Positions 1 to 8,955 are shown, counted from the first letter of the stretch. The stretch is 64,000 nt of DNA from FEN-1297 sp964498065 (GCA_964498065.1 CAZCFZ010000003.1:1-64000); one strand, 5' to 3'. Translations and numbers: made by a program. Notes: a model not told the origin generated them from the sequence alone.

Positions 1-650
1 ATGCTTTCCATTATTAAATTTAGTTCCCTGCCGTTCAGACTTTTTAATAATTCTTCTTTCAGATTATTATTTCTCACTATTATTTTATCGCAACCTTCTA
101 TATTTAATAAATTTACTTTTGATGCATTGCCAATAGTACATATAGTGTAAGCAGAATATTTTTTAGCAATTCTGTTAACATAAATTCCAACACCGCCTGC
201 AGCACTATGTATAAGTACGGATTGATTTTTACAAACATTTCCCAAGTGAACAATTGCATAATAAGCCGTCAATGCCTGGACTAAAAAGCCGGCACCTTCT
301 TCAAACGACCAATCATCGGGAATCTTCTGAATATAATTTTGATCGATGTTAAGAAAATTTGTGAAAGCACCGAACCGGATTACCCCCATTACCCTGTCAT
401 TTATATCAAAGTCATCAACATTCGGTCCTTTATCGTAAATTATACCCGAGAATTCTAAACCGGGAATAAAATCTTTTTGAGGTGCTGCCTTATATAATCC
501 CATTATTGTAAACACATCGGCAAAGTTTAATCCTATTGCTTTAATCTTTATGCAAACTTCATTCTCAACGGGTTTTTTAAGTTCCTCGGTTACTAGTTTT
601 AATCTCTTTAGTGAGCCGGCTTTGGTAATTCTATATGATTTCCTCTCCAT
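1..650 (-). CDS. Quinone oxidoreductase-like MDR dehydrogenase (3' part cut off)
   Basis: The gene is open on the minus strand from an ATG at 650 to the left edge, giving 216 codons without a stop, so the C-terminus lies outside the window. The N-terminal GroES-like domain reads MERKSYRITKAGS, followed by GLNFADV and PGLEFSG, which match zinc-independent quinone oxidoreductases of the medium-chain dehydrogenase/reductase family. HSAAGGVG begins the NADPH-binding Rossmann fold. No catalytic-zinc cysteines are visible in this part. A second in-frame ATG at 662 would add four residues; neither has a clear Shine-Dalgarno sequence. The family role is NADPH-dependent reduction of quinones or enones; the substrate here is unknown. 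Confidence 0.8.
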   Translation of the reverse strand, partial: MERKSYRITKAGSLKRLKLVTEELKKPVENEVCIKIKAIGLNFADVFTIMGLYKAAPQKDFIPGLEFSGIIYDKGPNVDDFDINDRVMGVIRFGAFTNFLNIDQNYIQKIPDDWSFEEGAGFLVQALTAYYAIVHLGNVCKNQSVLIHSAAGGVGIYVNRIAKKYSAYTICTIGNASKVNLLNIEGCDKIIVRNNNLKEELLKSLNGRELNLIMES

Positions 651-960
651 GGAGCACCCCATTAATTATAAAATCAATTCTATCAGATTAAATTAGTAAA
701 ATCTTTGATAATTATTTAAATAGTAAATAATAATTTTATAATGGAATTTCAGGGATAGGATTAAGAACGAGGTAATAAAAGAGTATAAACTTATAAATTA
801 TTTTGTGCTGTTTTAATAATGAGCGGTAAAAATATATATTATGAGCTAAGGTAATTATATTCGCACCGATAATTTGCAATTAATTTAAATGAACTTTTAT
901 ATAATGTTTCTTTAATATATTTTTGATATAATATTTTTAATCAATTATACATTCTGAATT
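651..960. other. AT-rich intergenic region
   Basis: This 310-base stretch separates the oxidoreductase (leftward) from a small rightward ORF. I see no convincing coding frame, RNA or terminator in it. It should contain both divergent promoters, but no clear -35/-10 pair could be chosen by eye. Confidence 0.5.
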
Positions 961-1227
961 ATGAGAACAATTTACTTAAGAAAAGATTATCCTAACTACA
1001 CTAGAAAAATTTTAATTGATATGGCATACCTGTCATCTCATAAAAAGATAAGATTATTGAAAAATTATTTCGAAGATAACCTATATTTCCCCTTTAATAC
1101 TGACGGTAGCGAAAATAAAATTCAAAAATATTTTTTAACGCGAGACAAAATTATTTCAGAAGATTCAAATCATTATTATTTCGATTTCCCGTTTAAAGCG
1201 AATCAAGTAGAAGATACGGCATTTTAA
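961..1227 (+). CDS. Small hypothetical protein, 88 aa
   Basis: An ATG-started frame of 88 codons, rich in Lys, Asn, Tyr and Phe, with no signal peptide, membrane segment or cysteine. I do not recognise a family. There is no Shine-Dalgarno sequence before the ATG. It stands alone in an otherwise gene-poor stretch between the oxidoreductase and the first type IX cargo gene. It could be a real short cytosolic protein or a chance frame in AT-rich DNA; a mix of charged and aromatic residues rather than low-complexity sequence slightly favours a real gene. Confidence 0.4.
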   Translation: MRTIYLRKDYPNYTRKILIDMAYLSSHKKIRLLKNYFEDNLYFPFNTDGSENKIQKYFLTRDKIISEDSNHYYFDFPFKANQVEDTAF

Positions 1228-1677
1228 TTATTTTAGTTTTATAAACTGCAAATTTGCTTTCACAAGATTAATTTAATATTTCATAATAGTTGCCGCATTA
1301 AATGATTTTGCCAGGCAATTAACTTTCCTAATGTTACAACATTCCAATAAACTCTTTTTAATATTTTTCGATAATGAATTGGCAAATACTTAGCAGCTAT
1401 TAAAAATGTCTGGTGATACATATTTGATAAATTTAATAATTCCTTATTGACAAACTTAAATTTTATTTTGTATATTAAGACCCAGCTATTAACACTTTTC
1501 ATGATTAAATTGATTTCTTCGAATGATGTTTACATATGTTGAGTGTCCTTCTTCAGTTAGTTTCACTTCAAGTATTGTATTATGCTGCCAACTATTTTCT
1601 TCAGAATTTAAAATTATTTGTTCATTTAAATTAATTAATTGTGCTAAATAATCATTTTGTTCAAAGGAGAAAATTTT
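1228..1677. other. Gene-poor region with weak minus-strand open frames
   Basis: No confident gene here. On the minus strand two offset frames read through: one of about 60 codons from roughly 1680 down to a stop near 1502, and a 73-codon frame at 1281-1502. Each could pass for protein sequence, but neither has a Shine-Dalgarno site or a recognisable family, and the first runs through the promoter and ribosome-binding region of the next plus-strand gene. Together they could be a frameshifted gene remnant. Confidence 0.35.
1663..1670 (+). promoter_or_regulatory. Shine-Dalgarno site fixing the start of the first cargo gene
   Basis: AAAGGAGA lies 7 bases before the ATG at 1678. It decides the start in favour of this ATG over an upstream in-frame TTG at 1657 that would put seven non-signal residues ahead of the signal peptide. 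Confidence 0.8.
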
Positions 1678-3255
1678 ATGAAAAAAATTTTACTTTTGAG
1701 TATAGCATTTGCCTGTGTTATACTTTATACAACAGCATTTGCTCAGGTTACAAACCTGGAAGTAGATAGTGTCAGCAATAATTTTACAATGGTATCCGGC
1801 AATACCATAAGTTGGAGTTATAATATTCCAAATGGGGCAAGTACACTTGTTGAAATTTATTATGATGTTAACGGAAACGGTCAGATAGATAACGGAGATG
1901 TTCTTTGGCAGTCATTTAATCAAATAGACGGAGATACGGTAGGACAAAACGGTCCGCCGGACATGGACGGTTTAGTTAACGGTGCCGTTACATTTTCTTC
2001 ACCTGTAGGTATTGCTCCGGGAAAATATGTAATGAGATTTACCGAAAATAATCAAAGTGCAACCATTGCCGGTACAGTTACAGCATTATCTTCACCTACA
2101 TTTACAATTTCAGGAACCGTTACTCCTCCCGCCGGAAAGAGTGCTGCTAATATTTTTGTAGAAATTCAACGAGGGAACCATCATCAGCCTAATTTTTGGG
2201 ATGGCATAACTGATGCCAATGGCAATTATTCAATTCAAATGAACGGAGATACTGCCGGCAATCCATGGAGAGCTGATTTGGTGAATAATCCTTTTCCTCC
2301 AAACATTGTGACTCCGCAAGTGGATACAATTACGATTGCAGGCAATGTAACTAACGTTAATTTTTCGTTTATTACTGCAGTAGCTCAGGTAGACGGAATA
2401 GTTGAAGATGAAAATGGCAATGCTATTACAGGTTTAAATGTTGAAATAAATAGTCTTAATAATTCAAATTCATTTTTACAATATAATTCTAATACTAATG
2501 CAGACGGTAAATTTCAGATCGGATTAACCAGCAGCGATCTTAATACTAGTCATGCATGGCAAATAACTGCAAATGTTGATAACAATTATGATTCTACCCA
2601 AAATCAATTGATGGCAGTAGCCTATATTCCAACTATAAATGCAAGCGACAGCATTTATAAAAAAATGGTTATTTATAATGCTAATTCATACATTACAGGC
2701 ACATTAAAAATAGATGGAAATGCACCTGGCTTTCCAATGACGGTTGTTGCATATAACAAGGATACGGCGCAAGCTGTTGCAGTATGTGATGGCTCAACAG
2801 GAAATTTTTCTTTGCGGGTATCTGATAAAATTTACAATTATCAAATTTTCCCGATAAATTTTTCCCAAAATTACTTTTATCAAAATGTAATTGCTCATGC
2901 AGGTGATTCGGGAATAAATTTAGACCTTAGCACAACTCCTCTTGCTGTTAAACAAAGTTCCAGCGGACTTCCAAAAGACTTTTCATTATCGCAGAATTAT
3001 CCGAATCCTTTTAACCCCAGCACAGAAATTAAATACTCCCTACCAACTGAAAGCAGCGTTCGAATAATTGTTTATAACTTAATAGGTCAAAAAATATCCG
3101 AACTTGTAAACGGAACTCAAACTGCAGGATATCATCAAGTTTCTTTCAATGCAAATAATTTATCTTCGGGTATTTATTTCTACAAAATTATTGCAGCTGC
3201 AAAAAATAGTACTAAAGAATTTATTAGTACAAAGAAGATGTTATTGTTGAAATAA
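1678..3255 (+). CDS. Secreted type IX cargo protein with CTD sorting domain (paralog A)
   Basis: The predicted protein has 525 aa. Residues 1-22 form a signal peptide (MKKILLLS... ending AFA before Gln23). The N-terminal part holds DVNGNGQIDNGD, an EF-hand/dockerin-like acidic loop that may bind calcium. Carboxypeptidase-regulatory-like beta modules follow (for example FTISGTVTPPAG). The last 91 residues are a type IX secretion C-terminal sorting domain: LSQNYPNPFNPSTEIKYSL, then VYNLIGQ and GIYFYKI, and a Lys-rich tail. Such proteins cross the outer membrane by the type IX system and are released or anchored on the surface. The mature function is unknown; no catalytic motif was found. It is a paralog of the next gene and ends in a strong hairpin terminator. 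Confidence 0.85.
   Translation: MKKILLLSIAFACVILYTTAFAQVTNLEVDSVSNNFTMVSGNTISWSYNIPNGASTLVEIYYDVNGNGQIDNGDVLWQSFNQIDGDTVGQNGPPDMDGLVNGAVTFSSPVGIAPGKYVMRFTENNQSATIAGTVTALSSPTFTISGTVTPPAGKSAANIFVEIQRGNHHQPNFWDGITDANGNYSIQMNGDTAGNPWRADLVNNPFPPNIVTPQVDTITIAGNVTNVNFSFITAVAQVDGIVEDENGNAITGLNVEINSLNNSNSFLQYNSNTNADGKFQIGLTSSDLNTSHAWQITANVDNNYDSTQNQLMAVAYIPTINASDSIYKKMVIYNANSYITGTLKIDGNAPGFPMTVVAYNKDTAQAVAVCDGSTGNFSLRVSDKIYNYQIFPINFSQNYFYQNVIAHAGDSGINLDLSTTPLAVKQSSSGLPKDFSLSQNYPNPFNPSTEIKYSLPTESSVRIIVYNLIGQKISELVNGTQTAGYHQVSFNANNLSSGIYFYKIIAAAKNSTKEFISTKKMLLLK
2983..3255 (+). repeat. Sorting-domain cassette, copy 1
   Basis: These 273 bases encode the C-terminal sorting domain and align without gaps to 4905-5177 in the next gene. 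By eye I count about 14 differences, far fewer than in the upstream halves of the two genes. The similarity continues past the stop codon through the terminator hairpin. Confidence 0.85.
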
Positions 3256-3605
3256 CTTATTCATGTTTTGAGCAAAATTGATTATTCATAAAAGAGCCGC
3301 AGTTCAGCGGCTCTTTCTATAATGAAAAATTTAGTTAATCGAATATTTTAAGTTAAGATTTATTTATCATCTGTACATACTGTTCTTTTTTAAGAGTATC
3401 AGAATCGTAATATCTGCTATCTATATTAATCTTATCATATTTATAAATCATCAAACTGTTAATCCCATTTTATCTTGTTATACAACATTTAGAATTTTTT
3501 CCAAAATTTTTGAGAAAAAGTCGATACTTTACGGAAATTTTGATATTATAGCCTTTAAATTTTAACAAACATTAAGGCTGTGTTTAATATATCGGAGAAA
3601 ATTTT
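3256..3605. other. Intergenic region between the two tandem cargo genes
   Basis: It holds the terminator of the upstream gene at its left end and presumably the promoter of the downstream gene. A possible promoter has TATTAT at 3544-3549 with TCGATA 17 bases before it, but the -35 match is poor. TATAGCCTTTAA at 3547-3558 recurs upstream of the gene at 14049. I see no gene between. Confidence 0.45.
3291..3316 (+). terminator. Intrinsic terminator after cargo gene A
   Basis: AAAGAGCCGC at 3291-3300 pairs perfectly with GCGGCTCTTT at 3307-3316 across a 6-base loop. The 10-bp stem lies 35 bases after the stop codon. A nearly identical hairpin follows the next gene. Confidence 0.88.
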
Positions 3606-5177
3606 ATGAAAAAAATTATATTCCCTTTAATTTTATTCTTCTCATTCATTCTATGCTCAACTGCATTTTCTCAATTATCGAATGTTAAAGTCAACAGTTC
3701 CGATAGCAGTTTTTCAATAATATCCGGTAATAATTTAAGTTGGAGCTACAATGTTGGTACCCCGGGCGATACAACATTGGTTGAAATCTGGATTGATGTT
3801 GACGGCAACGGACATTTAAACACTTCAACCGACGTTTTATGGGCATACTTTAATCAAATTGACGGCGACTCTCTCGGACAAAGCGGCGGCCCGCCTGATA
3901 TTGACGGTTCTGAAAACGGACAGGTTACATTTAGTTCGCCGATAGGTTTGGCACCCGGTAAATATATTTTGGAATTTAAAAGCAAGGGAACTATTGTCCT
4001 TAGAAATGGAACCGTTACAGCACTTAGTTCGCCTGCATTTACAATCTCAGGAAAGATAACAACACCTGCCGGTATAAGTCCTGCAAATATTGTTGTACAC
4101 TTGGCAGCAAATAATTCTAACGAAGATATATTCTGGACCGGAATTACCAATGCAAACGGGAATTACACAATCGAAATGAATTCGGATACTTCCGGAAATC
4201 CATGGAAACTAGAAATCAATAACCGCTTTATATTATGGCCGGCAGTTCAAGCTAACCAGCCTATCTATTTAACCATCGATTCCAGCATATCAACTTCATA
4301 TTCAAACAATAATTTTACTTTTGATTCGGCTGATGCGGTAATAGACGGCTACGTAAAAGATGGGAATGGAAATCCGGCTATAAGTTATGTAAATATAAAT
4401 GATCCCAATAACAGAAATTTTTACCGGGAAGTGCAAACCGATACCACCGGTTACTATAGAATCGGTATGTTAACAACCGACGGTTTCCCTTTAACTAATT
4501 TAAATATTGGTTTGGATAACGGTGACGATACAACATTACTAAACACATCCGAAATTATACCCTTGGTTAATACTGGAACTAAAATAACCAAGGATTTTTT
4601 TGTCTTAAAAGACAACTCAACAATCAGCGGCAGAATTACAATCCAGGGAAATGCGCCTAAATTTATGATTGAGGTTTATGCTATGAACTCGGATTCAGGC
4701 TCTTCAACAGCCTATACAAATGATAACGGTTACTATACTGTTAAGGTGAGCAATAAAATTTATAACTACACTATTTACTTAGATAACTCTGTAAGCGGAT
4801 ATAATTTTACAAATCCGGTTGCACATCCCGGAGATAAAAACGTTAATATCAACCTTTCAGTAACCGGAATTGAACAAACTAAATCAAGTATGCCTAAAGA
4901 TTATTCATTATCGCAGAATTATCCGAATCCTTTTAACCCCAGTACAGAAATTAAATACTCTCTACCAAATGAAAGCAGCGTTCGTATAATTGTTTATAAT
5001 TTAATAGGGCAAAAAATATCCGAACTTGTAAACGGAACTCAGACTGCAGGATATCATGAAGTTACTTTCAATGCAAATAATTTATCTTCGGGAATTTATT
5101 TCTACAAAATTGTTGCAAGTGCAAAGAATAGTACTAAAGAATTTATTAGTACAAAGAAGATGTTATTGTTGAAATAA
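3606..5177 (+). CDS. Secreted type IX cargo protein with CTD sorting domain (paralog B)
   Basis: The protein has 523 aa. Residues 1-22 are a signal peptide (MKKIIFPLIL... ending AFS before Gln23). The layout matches its upstream neighbour: an N-terminal beta module with DVDGNG and DGSENGQVTFSSP motifs, at least two regulatory-like beta modules (ISGKITTPAG and VIDGYVKDGNGNP), then a sorting domain over the last 91 residues with YPNPFNPST and GIYFYKI. A GGAGAAAATTTT leader identical to that of paralog A precedes the ATG. Known for the family: type IX export to the cell surface. Inferred: structural, adhesive or ligand-binding surface protein. The pair arose by tandem duplication, with the sorting domain kept more alike than the rest. 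Confidence 0.85.
   Translation: MKKIIFPLILFFSFILCSTAFSQLSNVKVNSSDSSFSIISGNNLSWSYNVGTPGDTTLVEIWIDVDGNGHLNTSTDVLWAYFNQIDGDSLGQSGGPPDIDGSENGQVTFSSPIGLAPGKYILEFKSKGTIVLRNGTVTALSSPAFTISGKITTPAGISPANIVVHLAANNSNEDIFWTGITNANGNYTIEMNSDTSGNPWKLEINNRFILWPAVQANQPIYLTIDSSISTSYSNNNFTFDSADAVIDGYVKDGNGNPAISYVNINDPNNRNFYREVQTDTTGYYRIGMLTTDGFPLTNLNIGLDNGDDTTLLNTSEIIPLVNTGTKITKDFFVLKDNSTISGRITIQGNAPKFMIEVYAMNSDSGSSTAYTNDNGYYTVKVSNKIYNYTIYLDNSVSGYNFTNPVAHPGDKNVNINLSVTGIEQTKSSMPKDYSLSQNYPNPFNPSTEIKYSLPNESSVRIIVYNLIGQKISELVNGTQTAGYHEVTFNANNLSSGIYFYKIVASAKNSTKEFISTKKMLLLK
4905..5177 (+). repeat. Sorting-domain cassette, copy 2
   Basis: Gap-free partner of 2983-3255. Most of the differences are at third codon positions. 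The adjoining 3' untranslated sequence and terminator are also conserved. Confidence 0.85.
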
Positions 5178-5211
5178 CATATTCATGTTAAAAGTAAAAT
5201 TGATCATTCAA

Positions 5212-5237
5212 AAAGAGCCGCAGTTTAGCGGCTCTTT
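5212..5237 (+). terminator. Intrinsic terminator after cargo gene B
   Basis: AAAGAGCCGC at 5212-5221 pairs with GCGGCTCTTT at 5228-5237, a perfect 10-bp stem with a 6-base loop. It is the same hairpin as after paralog A, with one loop change. It separates this gene from the convergent SpoVG-family gene. Confidence 0.88.
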
Positions 5238-5251
5238 CCTTAATGGAAGTA

Positions 5252-5506
5252 CTAATCCTTTGAATCTTTAAATTCAGTTAAGGCCATTTTTTCCAAATTT
5301 TGTTTCATTTCTTTGGGAAGAATTACGGAATCGTAATACTTTCCATCTTTACCTTTATCATTCGGGCTCGACATAAACATACCGTTAGCCCCGTTAACTA
5401 ATTTGAAACCTTTTATAATAATTCCGTCATCGGTTTTAATATCGAAATAAGCAGATGTTTTGCTGCCGGAATCATTACTAAGATGATTCATTCTTACTAT
5501 TTCCAT
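5252..5506 (-). CDS. SpoVG-family protein
   Basis: 84 aa, near the usual length of SpoVG. The family core is visible: an N-terminal strand (MEIVRMNHL), then GIIIKGFKLVNGANGMFMSSP and the KGKDGKYYDSVILP block, followed by a C-terminal helix. SpoVG proteins are small nucleic-acid-binding regulators first known from Bacillus sporulation and widespread in non-sporulating bacteria. The start is well fixed by a perfect AGGAGGT site (5511-5517) 4 bases before the ATG. A terminator-like hairpin lies just upstream of that site, hinting at leader control. It converges with the type IX cargo gene. Confidence 0.82.
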   Translation of the reverse strand: MEIVRMNHLSNDSGSKTSAYFDIKTDDGIIIKGFKLVNGANGMFMSSPNDKGKDGKYYDSVILPKEMKQNLEKMALTEFKDSKD

Positions 5507-5529
5507 TTTTACCTCCTAGATTATTTTTT

Positions 5530-5558
5530 AAAAAAGGATAGCATAATTTTATCTATCC
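5530..5558 (-). terminator. Terminator-like hairpin in the SpoVG leader (possible attenuator)
   Basis: Read on the minus strand, GGATAG (5558-5553) and CTATCC (5541-5536) form a 6-bp stem with an 11-base loop, followed directly by six U (5535-5530). Only 12 bases separate the U tract from the Shine-Dalgarno site of the SpoVG gene, too few for a separate promoter. It either ends an upstream transcript or acts as an attenuator. Confidence 0.6.
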
Positions 5559-6032
5559 CCTATTGAATTAATGCTTTATGCAAAAGTGTTTGCTCTGCTT
5601 TTTTAAAAAAGAAATCATAAGATAATCAGTACTTTGTAAAATTTATTTATGCGATTTATATATAGAAAGCAGTCTACTTTATTAAAAGTACTGAAAATTT
5701 ATAATATAATTTATATTGAGAGACTTAACGGCAAATATATTTAGACAAAAGTCCCCGTTTTTCTAAATGATAGATTTGTAAAAATCTGTAACTCACTCCC
5801 CGGATTAATTTTGCCTTAAAACGAGTGGAAACTGTATTTAAGATAATAAAATTGGTTTAAAATAACCAACAAAAAAAAATAAAAATATAATTTTTTTATA
5901 AATAACTTCTAACTACTTACAATAGAAAACCTATTCTGGAAATAGTTAATTCAATTTTTCAAAATATATTGCAAAAGAAGATGCTTAACTTCAAATTAAT
6001 TTAAGTAGTAACCCTCATTTTTTTAAAAGATT
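5559..6032. other. AT-rich intergenic region upstream of the SpoVG gene
   Basis: About 470 bases between the SpoVG leader hairpin and the end of the leucine-dehydrogenase-like gene, which is on the same strand. No coding frame stands out. A short palindrome (AAAAGATTT/AAATCTTTT, 6025-6043) overlaps the dehydrogenase stop codon but has no U tract on the transcribed strand. The length leaves room for a small RNA or a long leader; none could be identified. Confidence 0.4.
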
Positions 6033-7355
6033 TTAAATCTTTTGGTGCCATTTATTGGCTACTAATGAATCAATAATTTGCTGCGCTCTGTGTCCAAAAA
6101 TCGGATGATTTTCTTTAGACAACTTATCGGCTAAACTAACGGCAACTTCCGCAGTCGGCTTGTTCTTCCTTTTAGATTCGTTCAGCACTCTTAAGGTAGT
6201 TTGATAAATAGAATGTTTCCAATTATATAAGAGATGTTTTTCGATAAAAGGATCGTCATTAATATATCCGTATTGCTCATTGGAACAATTTACAATTCCC
6301 ATTCTGTTTGTCAGGAAATCGGGTATATATAATATTTCTTTTTTATGCAATTCCTTGCCGTCTCTTTTTGAATCCTCTAATTGATTATTTGCGGCTCCGC
6401 AGATTATTTTTGCCTTAATGTACGGAATGGTATTAGGATTTACCACAGCACCTGTAGCGCACGGAGAAATTATATCTGATTCAACCATAAAAATTGAATC
6501 ATCTGTTCTATTTATTAAATATGATTCCAGATTCTCCCCTTCAAATTCATTATTAGCTATATCAATGTTTTCGGAATAAATATCACAAGCAATAATTTTT
6601 TTTACTTTTTCTTGAAATAGAAATTTTATTAATGGCCTGCCTACATTTCCTATCCCCTGAACTGCAACAGTTTTACCTTTTAATGTAGTACCGGAATAAA
6701 ATTTTAATGCAGCTTTCATTCCTGCAACTACACCTCTTGCGGTAGGTATCGAAGGGTTTCCGCTTCCACCGAGGTTCTGGGGAATACATGTTGTAAATCT
6801 TGTATTTGAAAAAATATTGGCCATATCGTAAACATTAGTGCCCACATCTTCGGCGGTTACATAACATCCGTTTAACGAAGTAATAAATTGCCCGTATTGT
6901 TTATATATTTCGGCTCGAACACCGAAATTATTTTTATCAATATTAGGATTTCGAGCCATAACACCTTTGCCGCCTCCCCACCATATACCTGCAAGAGCAT
7001 TTTTGTAGGTCATGCCTTTTGCTAAACGAAGGCCGTCCCGCAAATAATCTTCCATTGTTTGATAGTCCCAATAGCGGACACCTCCGGCAGCCTGGCCGCG
7101 ATTAGTCCTATGTATAAAAGCGCCGAGAATAGTTTCATATTTTGGAGAAATTTGAAAAAACAAACCTTCATGCGAATTAAAATCCCTTTTATCCGAATAC
7201 AAAAAATCGGCAATAGATTTCAATAATTTATGTGAAACTGCTACCCTTTTATTTTTTTTATCGTAAACAAAATAAAACCGATTTATTCCGTTCGAATTAA
7301 GTAGTCTAACAAATTCGATGGGCGATAACTTAAGCAAATTTAAGGTGTCACTCAT
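6033..7355 (-). CDS. Glu/Leu/Phe/Val dehydrogenase, leucine-dehydrogenase type
   Basis: 440 aa, longer than typical leucine dehydrogenases (about 360). GMTYKNA (Lys118) and GGGK (Lys130) keep the spacing of the substrate-binding and catalytic lysines of that family. TAEDVGT follows, then the NAD-binding loop VQGIGNVG and the CATGAVVN and CGAANNQL blocks. The family catalyses reversible NAD-dependent oxidative deamination of branched-chain amino acids. About 50 extra residues precede the usual N-terminus and there is a longer C-terminal tail. It stands alone on its strand and is divergent from the Nudix gene. Acyl-CoA dehydrogenase and MeaB genes at 35-39 kb could act downstream in branched-chain catabolism; that link is inferred. 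Confidence 0.87.
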   Translation of the reverse strand: MSDTLNLLKLSPIEFVRLLNSNGINRFYFVYDKKNKRVAVSHKLLKSIADFLYSDKRDFNSHEGLFFQISPKYETILGAFIHRTNRGQAAGGVRYWDYQTMEDYLRDGLRLAKGMTYKNALAGIWWGGGKGVMARNPNIDKNNFGVRAEIYKQYGQFITSLNGCYVTAEDVGTNVYDMANIFSNTRFTTCIPQNLGGSGNPSIPTARGVVAGMKAALKFYSGTTLKGKTVAVQGIGNVGRPLIKFLFQEKVKKIIACDIYSENIDIANNEFEGENLESYLINRTDDSIFMVESDIISPCATGAVVNPNTIPYIKAKIICGAANNQLEDSKRDGKELHKKEILYIPDFLTNRMGIVNCSNEQYGYINDDPFIEKHLLYNWKHSIYQTTLRVLNESKRKNKPTAEVAVSLADKLSKENHPIFGHRAQQIIDSLVANKWHQKI

Positions 7356-7538
7356 AATACAACCCTTAAAATTATTTTTTACTATTATTAATTTATCATT
7401 CTATAAGATTGAATAAAAATAATTTTTATAATTATTATTTTATACAATTTATTACAAAATTTAAACTATTTTAAAATTAAATTGAATAAAATTAACTAAT
7501 GAATCTATACATGTACAAAAAAAATAGAAAAATATTTT

Positions 7539-8198
7539 ATGAATAAGACTAATCTGAATGATTTAATAAGTAAATTGCCTGTAACTCCAGGTATACTCTG
7601 GAAAGAAGAATATTTAAATTCAGCTGTTTTAATTCCGCTGGTTTATAAAAATGAAGAATATCATTTTCTTTTTGAAAAGAGATCCGAAAAAATTAGACAA
7701 GGCGGGGAAATTTGCTTCCCGGGGGGAGAATTTGATCCTTCAATTGACAAATCATATAAAGATACTGCATTGCGCGAAACAACTGAAGAAGTGGGTATTG
7801 ACAGAAAATATGTTAATATAATAGGAATTTTAGATACATTAATAGGCCCAACGGGTGTTACCATTGATTCATTCATAGGCGTTATTAACGATATTAATAT
7901 TATGAATTTAAGTTTTGATAAAAATGAAGTTGAAAAAATTTTCCTTATACCGGTTTCATTTTTTATTAACAATGAGCCTGAAAAATATTTTGTCAGAATG
8001 GAAATTCATCCTTCTGAAATTGATAAGAACGGAGATAAAATTGACACTCTACCTGTAAAAGATTTGCAGTTACCTGATAGATATTCAAAGCCCTGGCGCG
8101 GAAGAAAACATAAAATTCTTGTTTACAAAACATCCGGGGAAGTTATTTGGGGTATAACAGCGGTATTAATTTATGAAATAATAAAAAGATTAAAATAG
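7539..8198 (+). CDS. Nudix hydrolase, CoA pyrophosphatase type
   Basis: 219 aa, close to the usual size of the NudL/CoA pyrophosphatase group. Residues 57-87 carry the extended signature: EICFPGGEFDP, then DTALRETTEEVGI, which is the Nudix box with metal-binding glutamates. The preceding FLFEKRS and RQGGEICFPGG match the CoA-type subfamily. The reaction expected is hydrolysis of CoA or acyl-CoA to 3',5'-ADP and phosphopantetheine, in the cytosol. The ATG at 7539 has no Shine-Dalgarno sequence. It converges with the M48 protease gene. Confidence 0.85.
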   Translation: MNKTNLNDLISKLPVTPGILWKEEYLNSAVLIPLVYKNEEYHFLFEKRSEKIRQGGEICFPGGEFDPSIDKSYKDTALRETTEEVGIDRKYVNIIGILDTLIGPTGVTIDSFIGVINDINIMNLSFDKNEVEKIFLIPVSFFINNEPEKYFVRMEIHPSEIDKNGDKIDTLPVKDLQLPDRYSKPWRGRKHKILVYKTSGEVIWGITAVLIYEIIKRLK

Positions 8199-8223
8199 AT
8201 AAAACACCGTAAAGGATAATTAT

Positions 8224-8955
8224 CTAACTTTTTATCTTTGTCTTTATGATATAATTAACTCTTTTTATCCTTTCTTTTATCGGTGGATGGGTTGAAAAAT
8301 AATTATATTGAGATTTTTCAGTATGTAAATCAGCTAATTTCTCAAAAAAACTAATTGAGGCTTGATAGTTGAATCCTGCAGCATACATTAATATAACTCC
8401 GAATGAATCTGCTTCAAACTCCTGATCTCTTGAATAGCCTTTTTGCATTAAATTATTTAATGTCCTAACCGCCAAACTTCCGACAAGCCCGCCTGGTTTA
8501 CTAACCATCGAAAAGAAATTTAATGATGAATTTGCAATAGTACGATTAAAAATATGCCATCTTACAATATGTCCGATTTCATGACCAAGCACAAAGGCTA
8601 TTTCATCATCATTTAAATTACAAAGTTTTAAGATAGAACTTGTTGTGAAAATAAATCCGCCGGGAAGAGCGAAAGCATTAACATCATTGGAGATTATTGA
8701 ACTAAAATTAAATTTTCTATATCTATTTTTAACCTTGTTAGTTAATTGCAGACCTATTTTATCTAATAACTTCTGAATATCAGGTGAAGGATCCACGCTA
8801 TTCATTTGCTTAACTTTCACGGCTATTTCTTTCCCGACATAATATTCCGCATTTATTGCTTCTTCTTCGGAACCGAGTACTGATTTATATATCCATTTAC
8901 CCCGTCTTAGGACCTGACCTGATTTTTTACCAAGAAAGCGAAAGAATTCTTCCAT
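8224..8955 (-). CDS. M48-family metalloprotease
   Basis: 243 aa. HEIGH at residues 125-129 supplies the zinc ligands and catalytic Glu; QEFEAD near residue 180 supplies the third ligand region. The block NAFALPGGFIFTTSSIL is typical of M48 (HtpX/Ste24/BepA-like) peptidases. It lacks both the membrane helices of HtpX and a visible signal peptide, so it is probably a soluble or peripheral form; a missed upstream signal is possible. M48 proteins of this type serve in protein quality control. It is separated by 113 bases from the cupin gene on the same strand. Confidence 0.85.
   Translation of the reverse strand: MEEFFRFLGKKSGQVLRRGKWIYKSVLGSEEEAINAEYYVGKEIAVKVKQMNSVDPSPDIQKLLDKIGLQLTNKVKNRYRKFNFSSIISNDVNAFALPGGFIFTTSSILKLCNLNDDEIAFVLGHEIGHIVRWHIFNRTIANSSLNFFSMVSKPGGLVGSLAVRTLNNLMQKGYSRDQEFEADSFGVILMYAAGFNYQASISFFEKLADLHTEKSQYNYFSTHPPIKERIKRVNYIIKTKIKS

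Noticed and set aside
1281..1502. 73-codon minus-strand open frame
   Set aside because: Only an open frame in AT-rich DNA, no Shine-Dalgarno, no family resemblance; kept only as a comment on the intergenic region.
3854..4150. 98-codon minus-strand open frame inside cargo gene B
   Set aside because: Lies wholly within a well-supported gene with signal peptide and sorting domain; a shadow frame.
6025..6043. AAAAGATTT/AAATCTTTT palindrome at the end of the leucine-dehydrogenase-like gene as a terminator
   Set aside because: All-AT stem followed by A residues, not U, on the transcribed strand.
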